Of a DNA stretch of 64,000 bases, positions 1-8,887 are shown piece after piece. Numbering within the stretch: position 1 is the stretch's first letter; every line of letters begins with the position of its first letter. The notes under the pieces were generated by a model. It was given only the letters and a program-made list of their open reading frames with translations, was not told where the DNA came from and searched no databases. Made by a program: the position numbers and the translations under genes. Origin of the DNA: Thalassobius sp049116315 (lineage in GTDB: Bacteria > Pseudomonadota > Alphaproteobacteria > Rhodobacterales > Rhodobacteraceae); contig JAGDZD010000015.1 in NCBI GenBank assembly GCA_049116315.1, positions 186,001 to 250,000 on the forward strand, in the 5' to 3' direction.

Positions 1-733
1 TTTTTTGCTTTAAATGGGGATCCCCTTCGGTGTCTTTTTGTTCGTCCTTTAGATCCTTTTGGCTCATCTGATTTTTGCGAAGGTGTTCGTGGGTCTGCCA
101 CAAAAAATCGATACCGCCGATGCCAAGCGCCACCAGAAAGACAATCGCAAGGAAGTCGCGCAGTGCTTTGCCGATTGCCAAGGCAATGATCGCAGGCTCA
201 GTCCACACCAGCTCGGCGAATGTTGGCAGATGTGCGCGCAGATAAAACCCCAAGCAAACCGAAAAAATAACGAGTTTCGCGAAACTTTTTGCGAATTCAA
301 ACAACCCCGATCGGCCAAATTTGTTTTTGGCATTTGAGAGCAAAGAAATGCGCGACAACTTGGGTTGCAGTTTTGAGGGCGTGATCAGAAAGCTGCGGGT
401 GATGATGTGGCTTGTCAGCGCCAGACACATGGGAAGCAACAACCATGGACCAAATGATTTGAGCGTCGCGCCACCAAGCGTGCCACCGATCGCAGAGGCC
501 CCCCCCGAAAACAGATCTTTTGCCAAACTGTCGGATTGAGCCAGAAACGACGCCAATACCGTGCCCAGTTGAGAGACACTGGATGCGCCCAACAGCGAAA
601 TTGCCATCAAAAGCCCCAAGAAACTGGACGCGGTTGCCAGGTCCGAGGACTTTGCGACTTCGCCCTTTTTCCGGGCCTCGTCCAATTTTCGTTGGGTCGG
701 TTCGTGTGGTTTTTCGGTGTTTTCGTCTTCCAT
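1..733 (-). CDS. flhB: Flagellar type III export switch protein FlhB (partial, C-terminus beyond window)
   Basis: FlhB is an inner-membrane component of the flagellar export gate that switches substrate specificity from hook to filament. The first 244 residues are visible. The N-terminus carries the basic FlhB signature HEPTQRKLDEARKKGEVA and is followed by hydrophobic segments of the membrane domain. The NPTH autocleavage site, usually near residue 269, would lie outside the window. The ATG (complement of 731-733) overlaps the fliR stop as ATGA, which indicates translational coupling at the end of the flhA-fliR-flhB string. The gene runs off the left edge, so its 3' end cannot be judged. Confidence 0.93.
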   Translation of the reverse strand, partial: MEDENTEKPHEPTQRKLDEARKKGEVAKSSDLATASSFLGLLMAISLLGASSVSQLGTVLASFLAQSDSLAKDLFSGGASAIGGTLGGATLKSFGPWLLLPMCLALTSHIITRSFLITPSKLQPKLSRISLLSNAKNKFGRSGLFEFAKSFAKLVIFSVCLGFYLRAHLPTFAELVWTEPAIIALAIGKALRDFLAIVFLVALGIGGIDFLWQTHEHLRKNQMSQKDLKDEQKDTEGDPHLKQK

Positions 734-1497
734 CAGTTGGCCCGCAGTGGATTGGCCAAAAATTGTGACAACTGTGTATTCCAAACAGTCAACATCATCG
801 GCGCGAGCAGCAAAAGAAGGGCGAGGCCACCAAAGGTAATGAGCGGCGCGCCCACAAAGGCGACCATGAGCTGAGGCATCGCGCGGTTGATAGCGCCCAG
901 CGCAATATTATAGAGCAAAGAAATGACCACAAAGGGGGCCGCCACGGTAAACGCAAGCGCAAAGCTCTGCGCGATGTTGTGAATGCCCCAGGTCGACAGG
1001 CCCAATGGATCAGGAAATTGACCAACCGGCCATAGGTCATACGAGGCAATCATCAATTGAATCACCCGGATATGCAGATCAGAAATCATCGCAAGGCAGA
1101 GGCCGGCCACAACCAAAAGATGGCCGATTGCGGGCATGGGTTCGGCTCCGCTGTGGCCCAAGATTTGCGACAAAGACGTCGATTGCGCCGCAATCGACCC
1201 CGCCGTTTGCAAGGCCATGATAAACAGCCTGACCGTCAAGCCGAGCGCGACCCCGATCAAAGGCTCGGTGGCGATGTATATCGCGAAACGCAATGGACCT
1301 TCTGGTGGAGGGATCTGCAAAACTGGTGCGGTAACAGCGGTGAAAACCACGGCCAGAGCCAGTTTGATGCGAACGGGGACAGACCGTTCCCCGACGCCGG
1401 GCAATAGGGCAACGATAGCGCCGATCCGTAGAAAAACCGTGAAACCTTCCCAAAGGGCCTCTTGGACCCAAGCAAAAATGAGAGCCATTTCACTCAT
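733..1497 (-). CDS. fliR: Flagellar export gate protein FliR
   Basis: FliR is an integral membrane subunit of the flagellar export gate (with FliP and FliQ). The 254-residue protein has the usual length and is almost entirely hydrophobic, with a family-typical start (ALIFAWVQEALWEGFTVFLR) and the conserved ERSVPVRIKLALA stretch near residue 40. Its ATG overlaps the flhA stop and its TGA overlaps the flhB ATG, so the three genes are one translationally coupled unit. fliQ is not visible anywhere in the window and must lie elsewhere. Confidence 0.95.
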   Translation of the reverse strand: MSEMALIFAWVQEALWEGFTVFLRIGAIVALLPGVGERSVPVRIKLALAVVFTAVTAPVLQIPPPEGPLRFAIYIATEPLIGVALGLTVRLFIMALQTAGSIAAQSTSLSQILGHSGAEPMPAIGHLLVVAGLCLAMISDLHIRVIQLMIASYDLWPVGQFPDPLGLSTWGIHNIAQSFALAFTVAAPFVVISLLYNIALGAINRAMPQLMVAFVGAPLITFGGLALLLLLAPMMLTVWNTQLSQFLANPLRAN

Positions 1498-3563
1498 GCA
1501 GGGACGACGCCGGTCAATGATGGTTTTGCCTCTAACCCGATCTCTTCGAAGGACAAAACCGGGGCGCTGATTTGTTTCGCGCTTAAGACGGTGCGTAAGA
1601 ACCGCCGGCGCCGAGTTGAGGTCACGATTGCGGGGAACACGCCTCTCTCTTGGGCTTCGGACACTTGTTGCGAGACCGATGTGGCCAATTGATTGAACAA
1701 ATTTGGTGGGAGGGCGACGTCAAGCGCGCCACGCTCACCATCCATTTGATAATTGGTGAATGTATCCTCCCACTCGGGCGCAAGTTGGATCAAGGGAATG
1801 GTGCCATCGGCGCGACGCATTTCCGCAACCAGTTGGAACCCAAGGCGTTGACGCACATGTTCACAGATTGCGGTGGGCGCTGGATTGATGCTGCGCGCTT
1901 CTGCAATGGCTTCCAAAATCAAGGGGATATTGCGGATCGAAACCTGCTCTTCGAGCAGCAGCTTCAGCACGGCGTGTAGCAGATCGATCGGAACACGATC
2001 AGGGATCATTTCATCCAACAAACGCCGGTTCGCCTCGGCACGATCTTTGTCGGTCAAAGTGGTCATTTCATCCAACAACCGGCGCATCGCTTTGAGGGTG
2101 AGCAGGCGCGATAAGTTCTTTTTGAGCGTTTCCAACAGATGCGTCGCCAGAACCTCGGTTGGGCTCACCACAGCTGTTCCTGTCAGCGAAATCTGATCCT
2201 GTAGTGCTTGATCGACCCAGCGCGCGGGGGCTTGGTACACAGGTTCAAGCACCTCTTCGCCCTCCATCTCACCCAATTGCTCGGGCCCGCCCAATGCCAA
2301 AACTTTTCCGGGCCGAAGCGAGGCGCGAACCTGTTCGACCCCATGAATACGAATAGAATATGTCCCGGCTGACAGAGTCGCTTCGTCCGTCAATCGAATT
2401 TCTGGTAAAATGGCACCATACACACGGGCCACATGTTGCCGCATGTTGGAAATTCGGACGTCTAGCCCCGTTCCCGAATTCAAAACCATGCTCACCAGGT
2501 CGGGAGCAAATTCGACGTGAATATCGTCCAACTCCATGATGTCCCCCATGGTGGGCGTTTTGTCGGGCGGTGCAGCGTCGTTTGTGTCGATCTGAGTGGC
2601 CTCCTTCATGGTTAATTGCCGCAGCCATAGGCCAGACAACCCCAAACAGCAGGCGCCAATCATGAACGGAATGAATGGCAATCCGGGCACAATGGCGAAT
2701 AGCATCATCAATACGGCAACCGTCAAAAGAGCGGCGGGGTAACGGCCAAGCTGCGCAAAAAGATTGGTGTCTGTCGCGCCAATTGCCCCGCCTCGCGACA
2801 AGAGAAGGGCAGAGGCGATGGAAATAATGACCGCAGGAATTTGCGTGACCAAACCGTCACCCACGGTCAATATTGCGTAGGTTTCAAACGCGTCACCAAG
2901 CGGCATGTTGTGAACGATCACCCCCATGGCCAGACCCATGATAAGGTTGAGCAATGTGATCAACAGACCGGCAACCGCATCGCCTTTGACGAATTTTGAC
3001 GCCCCATCAAGCGAGCCAAAGAAGGTGGTTTCTTGCTGCTCCTGCTCGCGCCGTGCCTTCGCTTCGGCGTGATCGATCGCGCCCGCTGACACGTCACTGT
3101 CAATTGCCAGTTGTTTGCCCGGCATTCCGTCCAAAGCGAACCGCGCCCCCACTTCGGCCATGCGGGTTGCGCCTTTGGTGATGACCATGAAATTCACAAT
3201 CAGCAGGACGCCAAAGACGACGAGGCCAAGAAAAACGCTGCCGCTCATCACAAAGTTTGCAAATCCTTCGATCACATTGCCCGCCGCACGGGTGCCAGTG
3301 TGGCCTTGGCCAATGATCAGTTTGGTGGACGAAACGTTTAGGGAAAGCCGCAGCATTAGTGATGCGAGCAATATGGTTGGAAAGGATGAAAACTCCAACG
3401 GCTTCTCGATGAAGAGGGTGATGGTGAAAATCAGCACAGCCAGTGAAAACGACGCGGCCAGCCCAAGATCCAAGACAAATGCCGGAACGGGCAAAATCAT
3501 CATGATGATGATGGCCATCAAAGCCAGCGCCAGAAGAATTGTCGGTTGGAAAATCTGACGCAT
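1494..3563 (-). CDS. flhA: Flagellar export gate protein FlhA
   Basis: FlhA is the large export-gate subunit: an N-terminal membrane domain followed by a cytosolic ring domain that docks chaperone-substrate complexes. The 689-residue product has the standard length. The first ~310 residues are hydrophobic; the FHIPEP-family signature GARFALDGMPGKQLAID lies near residue 140, and residues from about 330 on are the soluble domain. The reading frame can be extended to a TTG at 3566, but the ATG at 3563 overlaps the upstream transglycosylase stop in the ATGA style used throughout this operon and is preferred. Confidence 0.96.
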   Translation of the reverse strand: MRQIFQPTILLALALMAIIIMMILPVPAFVLDLGLAASFSLAVLIFTITLFIEKPLEFSSFPTILLASLMLRLSLNVSSTKLIIGQGHTGTRAAGNVIEGFANFVMSGSVFLGLVVFGVLLIVNFMVITKGATRMAEVGARFALDGMPGKQLAIDSDVSAGAIDHAEAKARREQEQQETTFFGSLDGASKFVKGDAVAGLLITLLNLIMGLAMGVIVHNMPLGDAFETYAILTVGDGLVTQIPAVIISIASALLLSRGGAIGATDTNLFAQLGRYPAALLTVAVLMMLFAIVPGLPFIPFMIGACCLGLSGLWLRQLTMKEATQIDTNDAAPPDKTPTMGDIMELDDIHVEFAPDLVSMVLNSGTGLDVRISNMRQHVARVYGAILPEIRLTDEATLSAGTYSIRIHGVEQVRASLRPGKVLALGGPEQLGEMEGEEVLEPVYQAPARWVDQALQDQISLTGTAVVSPTEVLATHLLETLKKNLSRLLTLKAMRRLLDEMTTLTDKDRAEANRRLLDEMIPDRVPIDLLHAVLKLLLEEQVSIRNIPLILEAIAEARSINPAPTAICEHVRQRLGFQLVAEMRRADGTIPLIQLAPEWEDTFTNYQMDGERGALDVALPPNLFNQLATSVSQQVSEAQERGVFPAIVTSTRRRRFLRTVLSAKQISAPVLSFEEIGLEAKPSLTGVVPA

Positions 3564-4264
3564 CAATTTTGCCCGTAGATTGAGGTGGCTGCATGATTGG
3601 AAAACAGCCCAGTCGACGCCGTAGGGAGATGCACCAGTGAGCCGGGACTCGCAGTTCCAACCTTGCTGAAAAGTTGGGTATTCACGGGCGCAGCACTGTT
3701 GATAGTCGCAGGCTGCTGCGCATGTGCGTTCCAGATTTCCGTGTATCGGCTCCGGTATTTTTCTGCCAGTTCGGGTGTATGTGAATGATACTTACCAGCA
3801 GCGGAGCGCCAGTTTTCAGATGAATCTGCAAGGGTCTTTAGAAACTGTGCCGCGTAGAGAGCGTTGTCATCTGGGTTCAACATTTGGGCCAAAGAAGGGA
3901 AGGCGTCGCGGTGCCATCGGTAGTTGATTTGAAAGCATCCCACGTCAAAGTTTGTGTATCCTGCATCGACGAGGTTTTGGGCTGCTTGCAATGCCGCAGT
4001 TTGATCTGCGAAGTGGAGGCTTTCACCGGCATGGTTGAGAGCCCAAGGCCAAGGCGCATAGGTCCCACCCACTGTTTTACCTGTCTCAATTAGGGCCACA
4101 GTTCTTAAGACGTCCTTGGGAACACCTGTTTGATGAGAGGCGTGTTCGATCGCAAATTCGCAGAGTGACGGCGGGTGGCCTACCGTAGCCTGTGCTGTGG
4201 TCCACATCGCCGCGACAAACGTTATTGAAAGCGAAGCAAAAATGAAGGGGGGGGCGAGATCCAT
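3563..4264 (-). CDS. Lytic transglycosylase, SLT family, probably flagellum-specific
   Basis: Predicted to cut periplasmic peptidoglycan so the flagellar rod can cross it. The 233-aa protein begins with a hydrophobic signal-like segment (residues 7-25). The SLT-fold motifs are visible: candidate catalytic Glu60 in TVALIETGK, the FQIN block (VGCFQINYRWH), and AAGKYHSHTPE. It sits directly upstream of flhA and overlaps it. Rhodobacter sphaeroides is known to use a dedicated flagellar transglycosylase (SltF) because its FlgJ lacks the enzymatic domain; equating this gene with SltF is inference. About 35 C-terminal residues show no recognisable domain. Confidence 0.8.
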   Translation of the reverse strand: MDLAPPFIFASLSITFVAAMWTTAQATVGHPPSLCEFAIEHASHQTGVPKDVLRTVALIETGKTVGGTYAPWPWALNHAGESLHFADQTAALQAAQNLVDAGYTNFDVGCFQINYRWHRDAFPSLAQMLNPDDNALYAAQFLKTLADSSENWRSAAGKYHSHTPELAEKYRSRYTEIWNAHAQQPATINSAAPVNTQLFSKVGTASPGSLVHLPTASTGLFSNHAATSIYGQN

Positions 4265-4331
4265 TCTAAGATCCTTATCGGATTTGGTCCTTCGGTCTGT
4301 TCAGACTATGGCGTAAATGGTTTCCAGCGGG

Positions 4332-6344
4332 TTATCGGTTTTCCAATTGCTTCAATTTTTCAAATATTTTTCGACGATCTTGCTGACTCTGGGCGAGAAG
4401 ATCTCGCCCTTCTTCAAGAGGCTTTGACGAAGAGTTCTGTTGTTGTTTGGGCTCGACAGCAACTGATTGCCGGATGTCGGAATTGATCGACATTTCTTGT
4501 AAAATTGCGGCTCTCAGCTCAAGGGCCTCTGGCGTTTCAAGTCCCATCAACTCGGCAAGAGCCCCTTGAAAGTTTTGGTCATCCGCCAATACACGGGCCC
4601 GGTTCTGCCGTCTTACGCTGGGCAAGTTGGCTGATTTGTCAACTTCGGCAACGCGTGTTGCCAGATCAGCAAACCCTAACGCGATCAACCTATCGGCTGC
4701 GCTTTGTGCATTGTGTGCTGACATGAGATGGCCGCGCGAAGTTTGGTTCGCTACAACCGTCAAGAAAGTTACATCGTCAGAGGTCGATATAAAATCCGCC
4801 TCTAATGTTCTTCGCATGGCTGTCGTCGCCAAGCCTTCGCGGCTCATCTTCTCAAGCAAAGTAAATGCATCGTCAAATTGATCAGTCTTGGCTAGGGCCA
4901 GAAGCTCTGCATGCTGTAACTTTCCGTCCCCGTCATTCTTTCCAAGCTCGTAGACATAGCTTTGCAACAGTTCACTTTGCGCCAGAGGCTGTGTTTCATC
5001 GCGCCCCTCTTCGGCAGAGCTTGGAAATCGGGCTTTAACGGTTTCCACAATGTCAGTTGGGGCATCCTTCTGGGCAAACTGCTCAATCGAAGCGATGAGA
5101 CCTGCGTTCTTGTTGGCAGAGACATCCAAAGTCGCAGCACCCGCGAAGGTGCGGGAATTGATCCGCGATACCGTTTCTGCGGCCGAGGTTTGGCCCAAAC
5201 TGCGCAACCGGTCGATGAGACGTGGCCCAATAAGTACCTTTAGGTCGTCAGGAAGTTGCAAAAAGGCTGACTGTAACGGTTGTGGATCGAGCGCGCGCAG
5301 GGCGCCTTCGTCTGTTGAGGTCAAATAGGCCCAAATACCCGCAGGGCCAGGGCAATTATGGAACCGTGTGAGGGTAGACCTTTGGTTAGGAGAGGGCTTC
5401 ATGAACAGAGAGGCAAGATCTTGCAAGAATTCCACACTTTGATCCTTTGGCAATCGCGACAGCAGCTGAATAGCTTCGATTGAAAGACCAAAATGGAGAT
5501 AGTGTTTCGCCAAATTCAGGGTGTCTTGCGGATCTTCTATGAACTCATTTGCATTTAGAATATCGCGATAAGCTGCGACACCCTCGGTAAAGCTGCGATT
5601 GTGCGCCCAAAATGTAGGATCCACTTCGTGCGCGAACTTACAAGGATCGGATACTTCGGGCCCCCTCTCATAGGTCGTGATGAGGCGAAGAGAGTCCTCA
5701 ATACTGGTTGTTGTGATCAATTGGTTCGCACTATTTGGATCTGGATCCAGAGGGTCGAGCGGCAGTGGTGTCATTGTGTCAGAAGACTTGCGAATTTCGA
5801 CCAAGCCATGGGCTGCTGCTCCGGTGAGTTGCCGAAGCAAGCGTTGCTGTGCTGACGACACATCCGGAGAAATCGGAGGCAGGGTTTGCGCATTCGCCAG
5901 CGACATTTCAGGGTGCAATGTTGTGATCCGTGGAGTGGTTGGAACGTTTAATGGCAATTCCGTTGGGTGTGATTTCTGGTTGGGGCGAGTGTCAGCGACC
6001 TCGCTTGTAAAGTCCAACACCAACATCGAAGACCCGACCAAATGGTCGCGAACTTTACAGTCGCAGGCCGTATTTACAGTTAAAGTGTTCTCCGCGCTTG
6101 AAAGATTGACAATGCGACTGCGTGAGATTCTTGAAAAGACCGAGGTGGTATCAAACCTGGTTGCAGCGTCCGATATCCGAACTTGAGTCTTGGCGCCTTC
6201 CTTGACAACGGACCAGTCAATATCCCCAACAAGATCGATGACGAGGCGGGTAAAATCTGAGTGCTCACCAGATCTCACTTTCAGCGTGTCCGCCCAAGAG
6301 TGCGACCCCCACAGACAAATTATCAGGATGAGGAGGCGTTTCAT
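4332..6344 (-). CDS. Secreted helical-repeat protein of unknown function in the flagellar operon
   Basis: I do not recognise a named family for this 670-aa protein. It has a clear signal peptide (LLILIICLWGSHSWA, cleavage after residue ~18). Residues ~20-115 look like an AMIN-type beta domain (LKVRSGEHSDFTRLVIDL near the start), a fold associated with envelope localisation. The remainder is mostly helical and TPR-like, with many leucine/alanine heptads and a charged C-terminal tail (QQDRRKIFEKLKQLENR). Its ATG overlaps the motA stop as ATGA, so it is translated with motA and precedes the transglycosylase. A periplasmic role in stator or rod assembly is possible but is inference from position. 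Confidence 0.75.
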   Translation of the reverse strand: MKRLLILIICLWGSHSWADTLKVRSGEHSDFTRLVIDLVGDIDWSVVKEGAKTQVRISDAATRFDTTSVFSRISRSRIVNLSSAENTLTVNTACDCKVRDHLVGSSMLVLDFTSEVADTRPNQKSHPTELPLNVPTTPRITTLHPEMSLANAQTLPPISPDVSSAQQRLLRQLTGAAAHGLVEIRKSSDTMTPLPLDPLDPDPNSANQLITTTSIEDSLRLITTYERGPEVSDPCKFAHEVDPTFWAHNRSFTEGVAAYRDILNANEFIEDPQDTLNLAKHYLHFGLSIEAIQLLSRLPKDQSVEFLQDLASLFMKPSPNQRSTLTRFHNCPGPAGIWAYLTSTDEGALRALDPQPLQSAFLQLPDDLKVLIGPRLIDRLRSLGQTSAAETVSRINSRTFAGAATLDVSANKNAGLIASIEQFAQKDAPTDIVETVKARFPSSAEEGRDETQPLAQSELLQSYVYELGKNDGDGKLQHAELLALAKTDQFDDAFTLLEKMSREGLATTAMRRTLEADFISTSDDVTFLTVVANQTSRGHLMSAHNAQSAADRLIALGFADLATRVAEVDKSANLPSVRRQNRARVLADDQNFQGALAELMGLETPEALELRAAILQEMSINSDIRQSVAVEPKQQQNSSSKPLEEGRDLLAQSQQDRRKIFEKLKQLENR

Positions 6345-7210
6345 GCAGCATCCTGTTTTGTGGTTTTCAGGGCATCTTCAAGCTCTGAAAAACTAGGCCG
6401 GCAGTGGGATGGCGTATTCTGGCGCCCCACTTCGATGCACATATTGGTGGGATGATTGTGCAGGTTGGCGACAAGAACCTCGCGGATGAGATGATAGAAA
6501 TGGGTGTCTTCTTCTACCACCGCTTGGACCTTGGCGGCAAAAGGGCCAACCAGCCCGTAAGCCAAAAAAACGCCCAAAAATGTGCCGACCAAAGCCCCGC
6601 CGATCATCTTGCCCAAAATTTCCGGAGGTTGATCAATGGACCCCATGGTTTTGATAACCCCCAGAACGGCGGCGACAATTCCCAAAGCTGGCAAGCCGTC
6701 GGCAACGGTTTGCAAAGCGTGGCTGGAATGAAGTGCGTGTTGGCTGTTGGATTCGAGTCGCTTTTCCAAAACCTCCTCAACTTGATGCGGATCGTCATAG
6801 TTCATCGATGCTGAGCGCAATGTATCGCAAATCAAATTGACGGCTTCTTTGTCGGCCAAAACTTTGGGGTAACGCGAGAAGATCGTCGAGTCGTCTGGGT
6901 TTTCGATATGCTCTTCGATGGCGAGAGGATTTGACCGCGCCAAGCGGATCAGCTCGAACAACAAACACAGCAAATCGCGATAGTCCGAAGGTTTCCACTT
7001 TGGACCTTTAAACACCTTTCCAAGATCTTTGAGAGTGTGTTTCACCGCAGCGGAATCATTACTGATCAAAAAGGCGCCGGCAGCGGCGCCGCCAATCATC
7101 ATCATTTCAAACGGCAGTGATTTTAGGATAATTCCAAGCTTCCCCCCCGCGGCGAGGTAGCCCCCAAACACCATAGAAAAAATGACGGCAATTCCGATTA
7201 TTCCTAGCAT
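6341..7210 (-). CDS. motA: Flagellar motor stator protein MotA
   Basis: MotA forms the ion-conducting stator with MotB. The 289-aa product shows the family's four membrane segments, a cytoplasmic loop with the charged stretch FELIRLARSNPLAIEEHIE (the region holding the torque-generating Arg and Glu residues), and the TM3 and TM4 prolines (KTMGSIDQPPE; GLVGPFA). An upstream TTG at 7216 is in frame, but ATG 7210 with GGGAG about nine bases upstream is preferred. Unlike the enteric layout, motB is not adjacent but lies about 10 kb away at 17075. Confidence 0.95.
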   Translation of the reverse strand: MLGIIGIAVIFSMVFGGYLAAGGKLGIILKSLPFEMMMIGGAAAGAFLISNDSAAVKHTLKDLGKVFKGPKWKPSDYRDLLCLLFELIRLARSNPLAIEEHIENPDDSTIFSRYPKVLADKEAVNLICDTLRSASMNYDDPHQVEEVLEKRLESNSQHALHSSHALQTVADGLPALGIVAAVLGVIKTMGSIDQPPEILGKMIGGALVGTFLGVFLAYGLVGPFAAKVQAVVEEDTHFYHLIREVLVANLHNHPTNMCIEVGRQNTPSHCRPSFSELEDALKTTKQDAA

Positions 7211-7274
7211 TTGCAATGCTCCCGACTCGCGTTTCTTGGTCAGCGTGCCACGAAGTCATTAACAATCCGTCTTT

Positions 7275-7862
7275 CTAATTGGTGGGCGCATTTGCATTTC
7301 GACCGGCCAAGATGACAGACACGGAATAAGCCGTTTCAGGCTTCATCCCAGCCAAGATTCCCGCAGCACTTTCCGGGGCCATTCGCCCCAAAAACCCCGC
7401 CGCAAAGTTGGGGTCCATTTCTTCAAACAAGGCCGCTGCGCCTTTGGGCTTCATGGTTTCATAGACGGCGACCAGTTTGGCTAAATCGTTCTCAGACGCG
7501 GTTTCGGCGACGGAAATTGTGGCGCTCAGACGTGCCTCGGCCGCCTCTAATTCTGTAAGCCTTTGCTGAATGAGCGTTTCAGCCTCTGTCAAGGTTTGCT
7601 CCCAGACGATCAAATTCTCTTCGCGGGTTTTCAAGCGTTTTTCCTTCTTCTGGAGCTCGTCAAAAAACGCAGCATTGTGAGAAGGGTTTTCAAAACTTTG
7701 GACCGCTTGCTCCTGAGGCAGCGTCTCAACTTCGATCGGAAGCGGAGCGACGTCGTTTTTCGCGACAGCCTGCGTTGCCCCAATTGCGATGCGAAGCGTT
7801 GCCGAAGCGATCAACAGTGTTGAGATCAGGGCAAGCGTGCCTTTGCCTGTTGGTTTAGGCAT
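7275..7862 (-). CDS. MotE-like protein (one TM, coiled coil, MgtE-N-like C-terminus)
   Basis: The 195-aa protein has an N-terminal membrane segment (residues ~9-26), a long coiled coil at about 65-110 (rich in E, K, L, A) and a C-terminal helical repeat MKPKGAAALFEEMDPNFAAG that resembles the MgtE N-terminal superhelix. That architecture matches MotE-like proteins encoded next to motA in alphaproteobacteria; in rhizobia MotE acts as a chaperone for the periplasmic motor protein MotC. The ATG at 7862 has AGGAGG seven bases upstream and overlaps the stop of the upstream gene. The functional assignment is by architecture and neighbourhood only. Confidence 0.7.
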   Translation of the reverse strand: MPKPTGKGTLALISTLLIASATLRIAIGATQAVAKNDVAPLPIEVETLPQEQAVQSFENPSHNAAFFDELQKKEKRLKTREENLIVWEQTLTEAETLIQQRLTELEAAEARLSATISVAETASENDLAKLVAVYETMKPKGAAALFEEMDPNFAAGFLGRMAPESAAGILAGMKPETAYSVSVILAGRNANAPTN

Positions 7863-8236
7863 CACGATGCCTCCTGCTCTGGAGTCGGGTGGCGGATGAA
7901 CATGGGTTCTGCACTTGGTTCTTGTTGCGCAACGTTTGGGGAGCCCATTTCGGCGGGCAAGTCGTGCATCGACGCGACAAGCAATTCCAGGCGTTGCGCC
8001 ACGCCTTCGGCACGGGTTGTCAATCCGCCAAGCGTTTCAGTGGAATGCTCGGAGGACGCGCGAGCAGAAGCCAAACTTCGGCTAAGGTCATCCACCTGAG
8101 CAGACAGCACGGCAACCGCCCCACCCACCCCGTTTTCCAGATCGTTGAATCGCGACAGGCGCCGGGCCAGAATATAGCAATAAAACCCTGCCCCAAGTGC
8201 GCCCGCGACCAGCAATATATCTGCGATAAACGTCAT
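7862..8236 (-). CDS. Small membrane-anchored coiled-coil protein, flagellar operon
   Basis: A 124-aa protein with one N-terminal membrane segment (FIADILLVAGALGAGFYCYI) followed by an alanine/serine/leucine-rich helix at about 35-90 (AVAVLSAQVDDLSRSLASAR) and a short acidic, proline-containing tail. The start is supported by CGGAG seven bases upstream of ATG 8236. It lies between fliL and the MotE-like gene with 11 bp and a TGA/ATG overlap on either side, so it is cotranscribed with both. I cannot name a family with confidence; small proteins of this shape recur beside fliL in alphaproteobacteria. A structural or scaffolding role near the motor is inferred. Confidence 0.7.
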   Translation of the reverse strand: MTFIADILLVAGALGAGFYCYILARRLSRFNDLENGVGGAVAVLSAQVDDLSRSLASARASSEHSTETLGGLTTRAEGVAQRLELLVASMHDLPAEMGSPNVAQQEPSAEPMFIRHPTPEQEAS

Positions 8237-8247
8237 CGTTCACTCCG

Positions 8248-8766
8248 TTAGTCAAAAATAAATTCCATAATCAGCAGGTCGCGAACATGGCCCGGACCAA
8301 CCACCAACTGAACCCGGCGCAGCATCTGAACTCGCAAGCGAATCAGAATTGCGGTGTCATCAAAATCGGCTGTTTCAACGGCACGAAGATAGCTGTTTAG
8401 GACGTCCACAATACGTGGCATCAGCGCTTCCACCGTTTTTTCCGACCCGGGTTCCGTTTCCAACTGGGCAGCAAACCTCAGATGCTTTGAGGCTGATGCA
8501 GGGCCGAGCGAAATCAAAAGCGGGGGGATCGGCACAAAACTGATGTCCTGGGCCATAAAACTTGGCTCACCGGCATGTGAATCACTTGAATGCGCCTTAT
8601 CAGTCATCGTTGCATCAGCCGTCGGTTGAACCGTATTTCCCAGCGGCAACAGGCCTTGATAAGCAGCGTAAAACCCAACGACCCCACCCAAAATTCCAAG
8701 GACAAGGCCCAGCATTAGCGGACGCTTTGATGATTTCACATTGGGGTCTGCAGTGGTGGTCGCCAT
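8248..8766 (-). CDS. fliL: Flagellar basal-body-associated protein FliL
   Basis: FliL is a single-pass inner-membrane protein that encircles the stator and supports torque. The 172-aa product has a short cytoplasmic basic start, a glycine-rich membrane segment (LMLGLVLGILGGVVGFYAAY, residues ~17-37) and a periplasmic domain ending in the family-typical VRDLLIMEFIFD. The motif LRVQMLRRVQLVVGPGHVRD is characteristic. It is the first gene of the minus-strand flagellar operon and is divergent from fliF across a 121-bp region with a CtrA-like site. Confidence 0.92.
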   Translation of the reverse strand: MATTTADPNVKSSKRPLMLGLVLGILGGVVGFYAAYQGLLPLGNTVQPTADATMTDKAHSSDSHAGEPSFMAQDISFVPIPPLLISLGPASASKHLRFAAQLETEPGSEKTVEALMPRIVDVLNSYLRAVETADFDDTAILIRLRVQMLRRVQLVVGPGHVRDLLIMEFIFD

Positions 8767-8812
8767 TGGGGCCTCCTGATGTCACGTTGAAATCTATATA
8801 ACCCTGCAGGCA

Positions 8813-8827
8813 CTAACCGATTGTTAA
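8813..8827 (-). promoter_or_regulatory. CtrA-like binding site in fliL/fliF divergent promoter
   Basis: On the plus strand the sequence reads CTAA-N7-TTAA, which is TTAA-N7-TTAG on the minus strand. It differs by one base from the CtrA consensus TTAA-N7-TTAA. It lies between the divergent fliL and fliF starts, and equivalent boxes occur upstream of flgE and motB. CtrA control of flagellar genes is established in Rhodobacterales. Binding here is inferred. Confidence 0.5.
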
Positions 8828-8887
8828 GGCTCGTCGATGATCTTGGAGAGACATTGAGCAGAACGCTCGTGCTATCGGAGATTGATT

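Noticed and set aside
7259..7275. TTAACAATCCG upstream of motA as a fourth CtrA box
   Set aside because: The second half-site reads TCTT, too far from TTAA.
8809..8826. Sigma-54-like GGCAC ... TTG upstream of fliF
   Set aside because: Spacing between the two blocks is seven rather than five bases and the -12 GC is missing.
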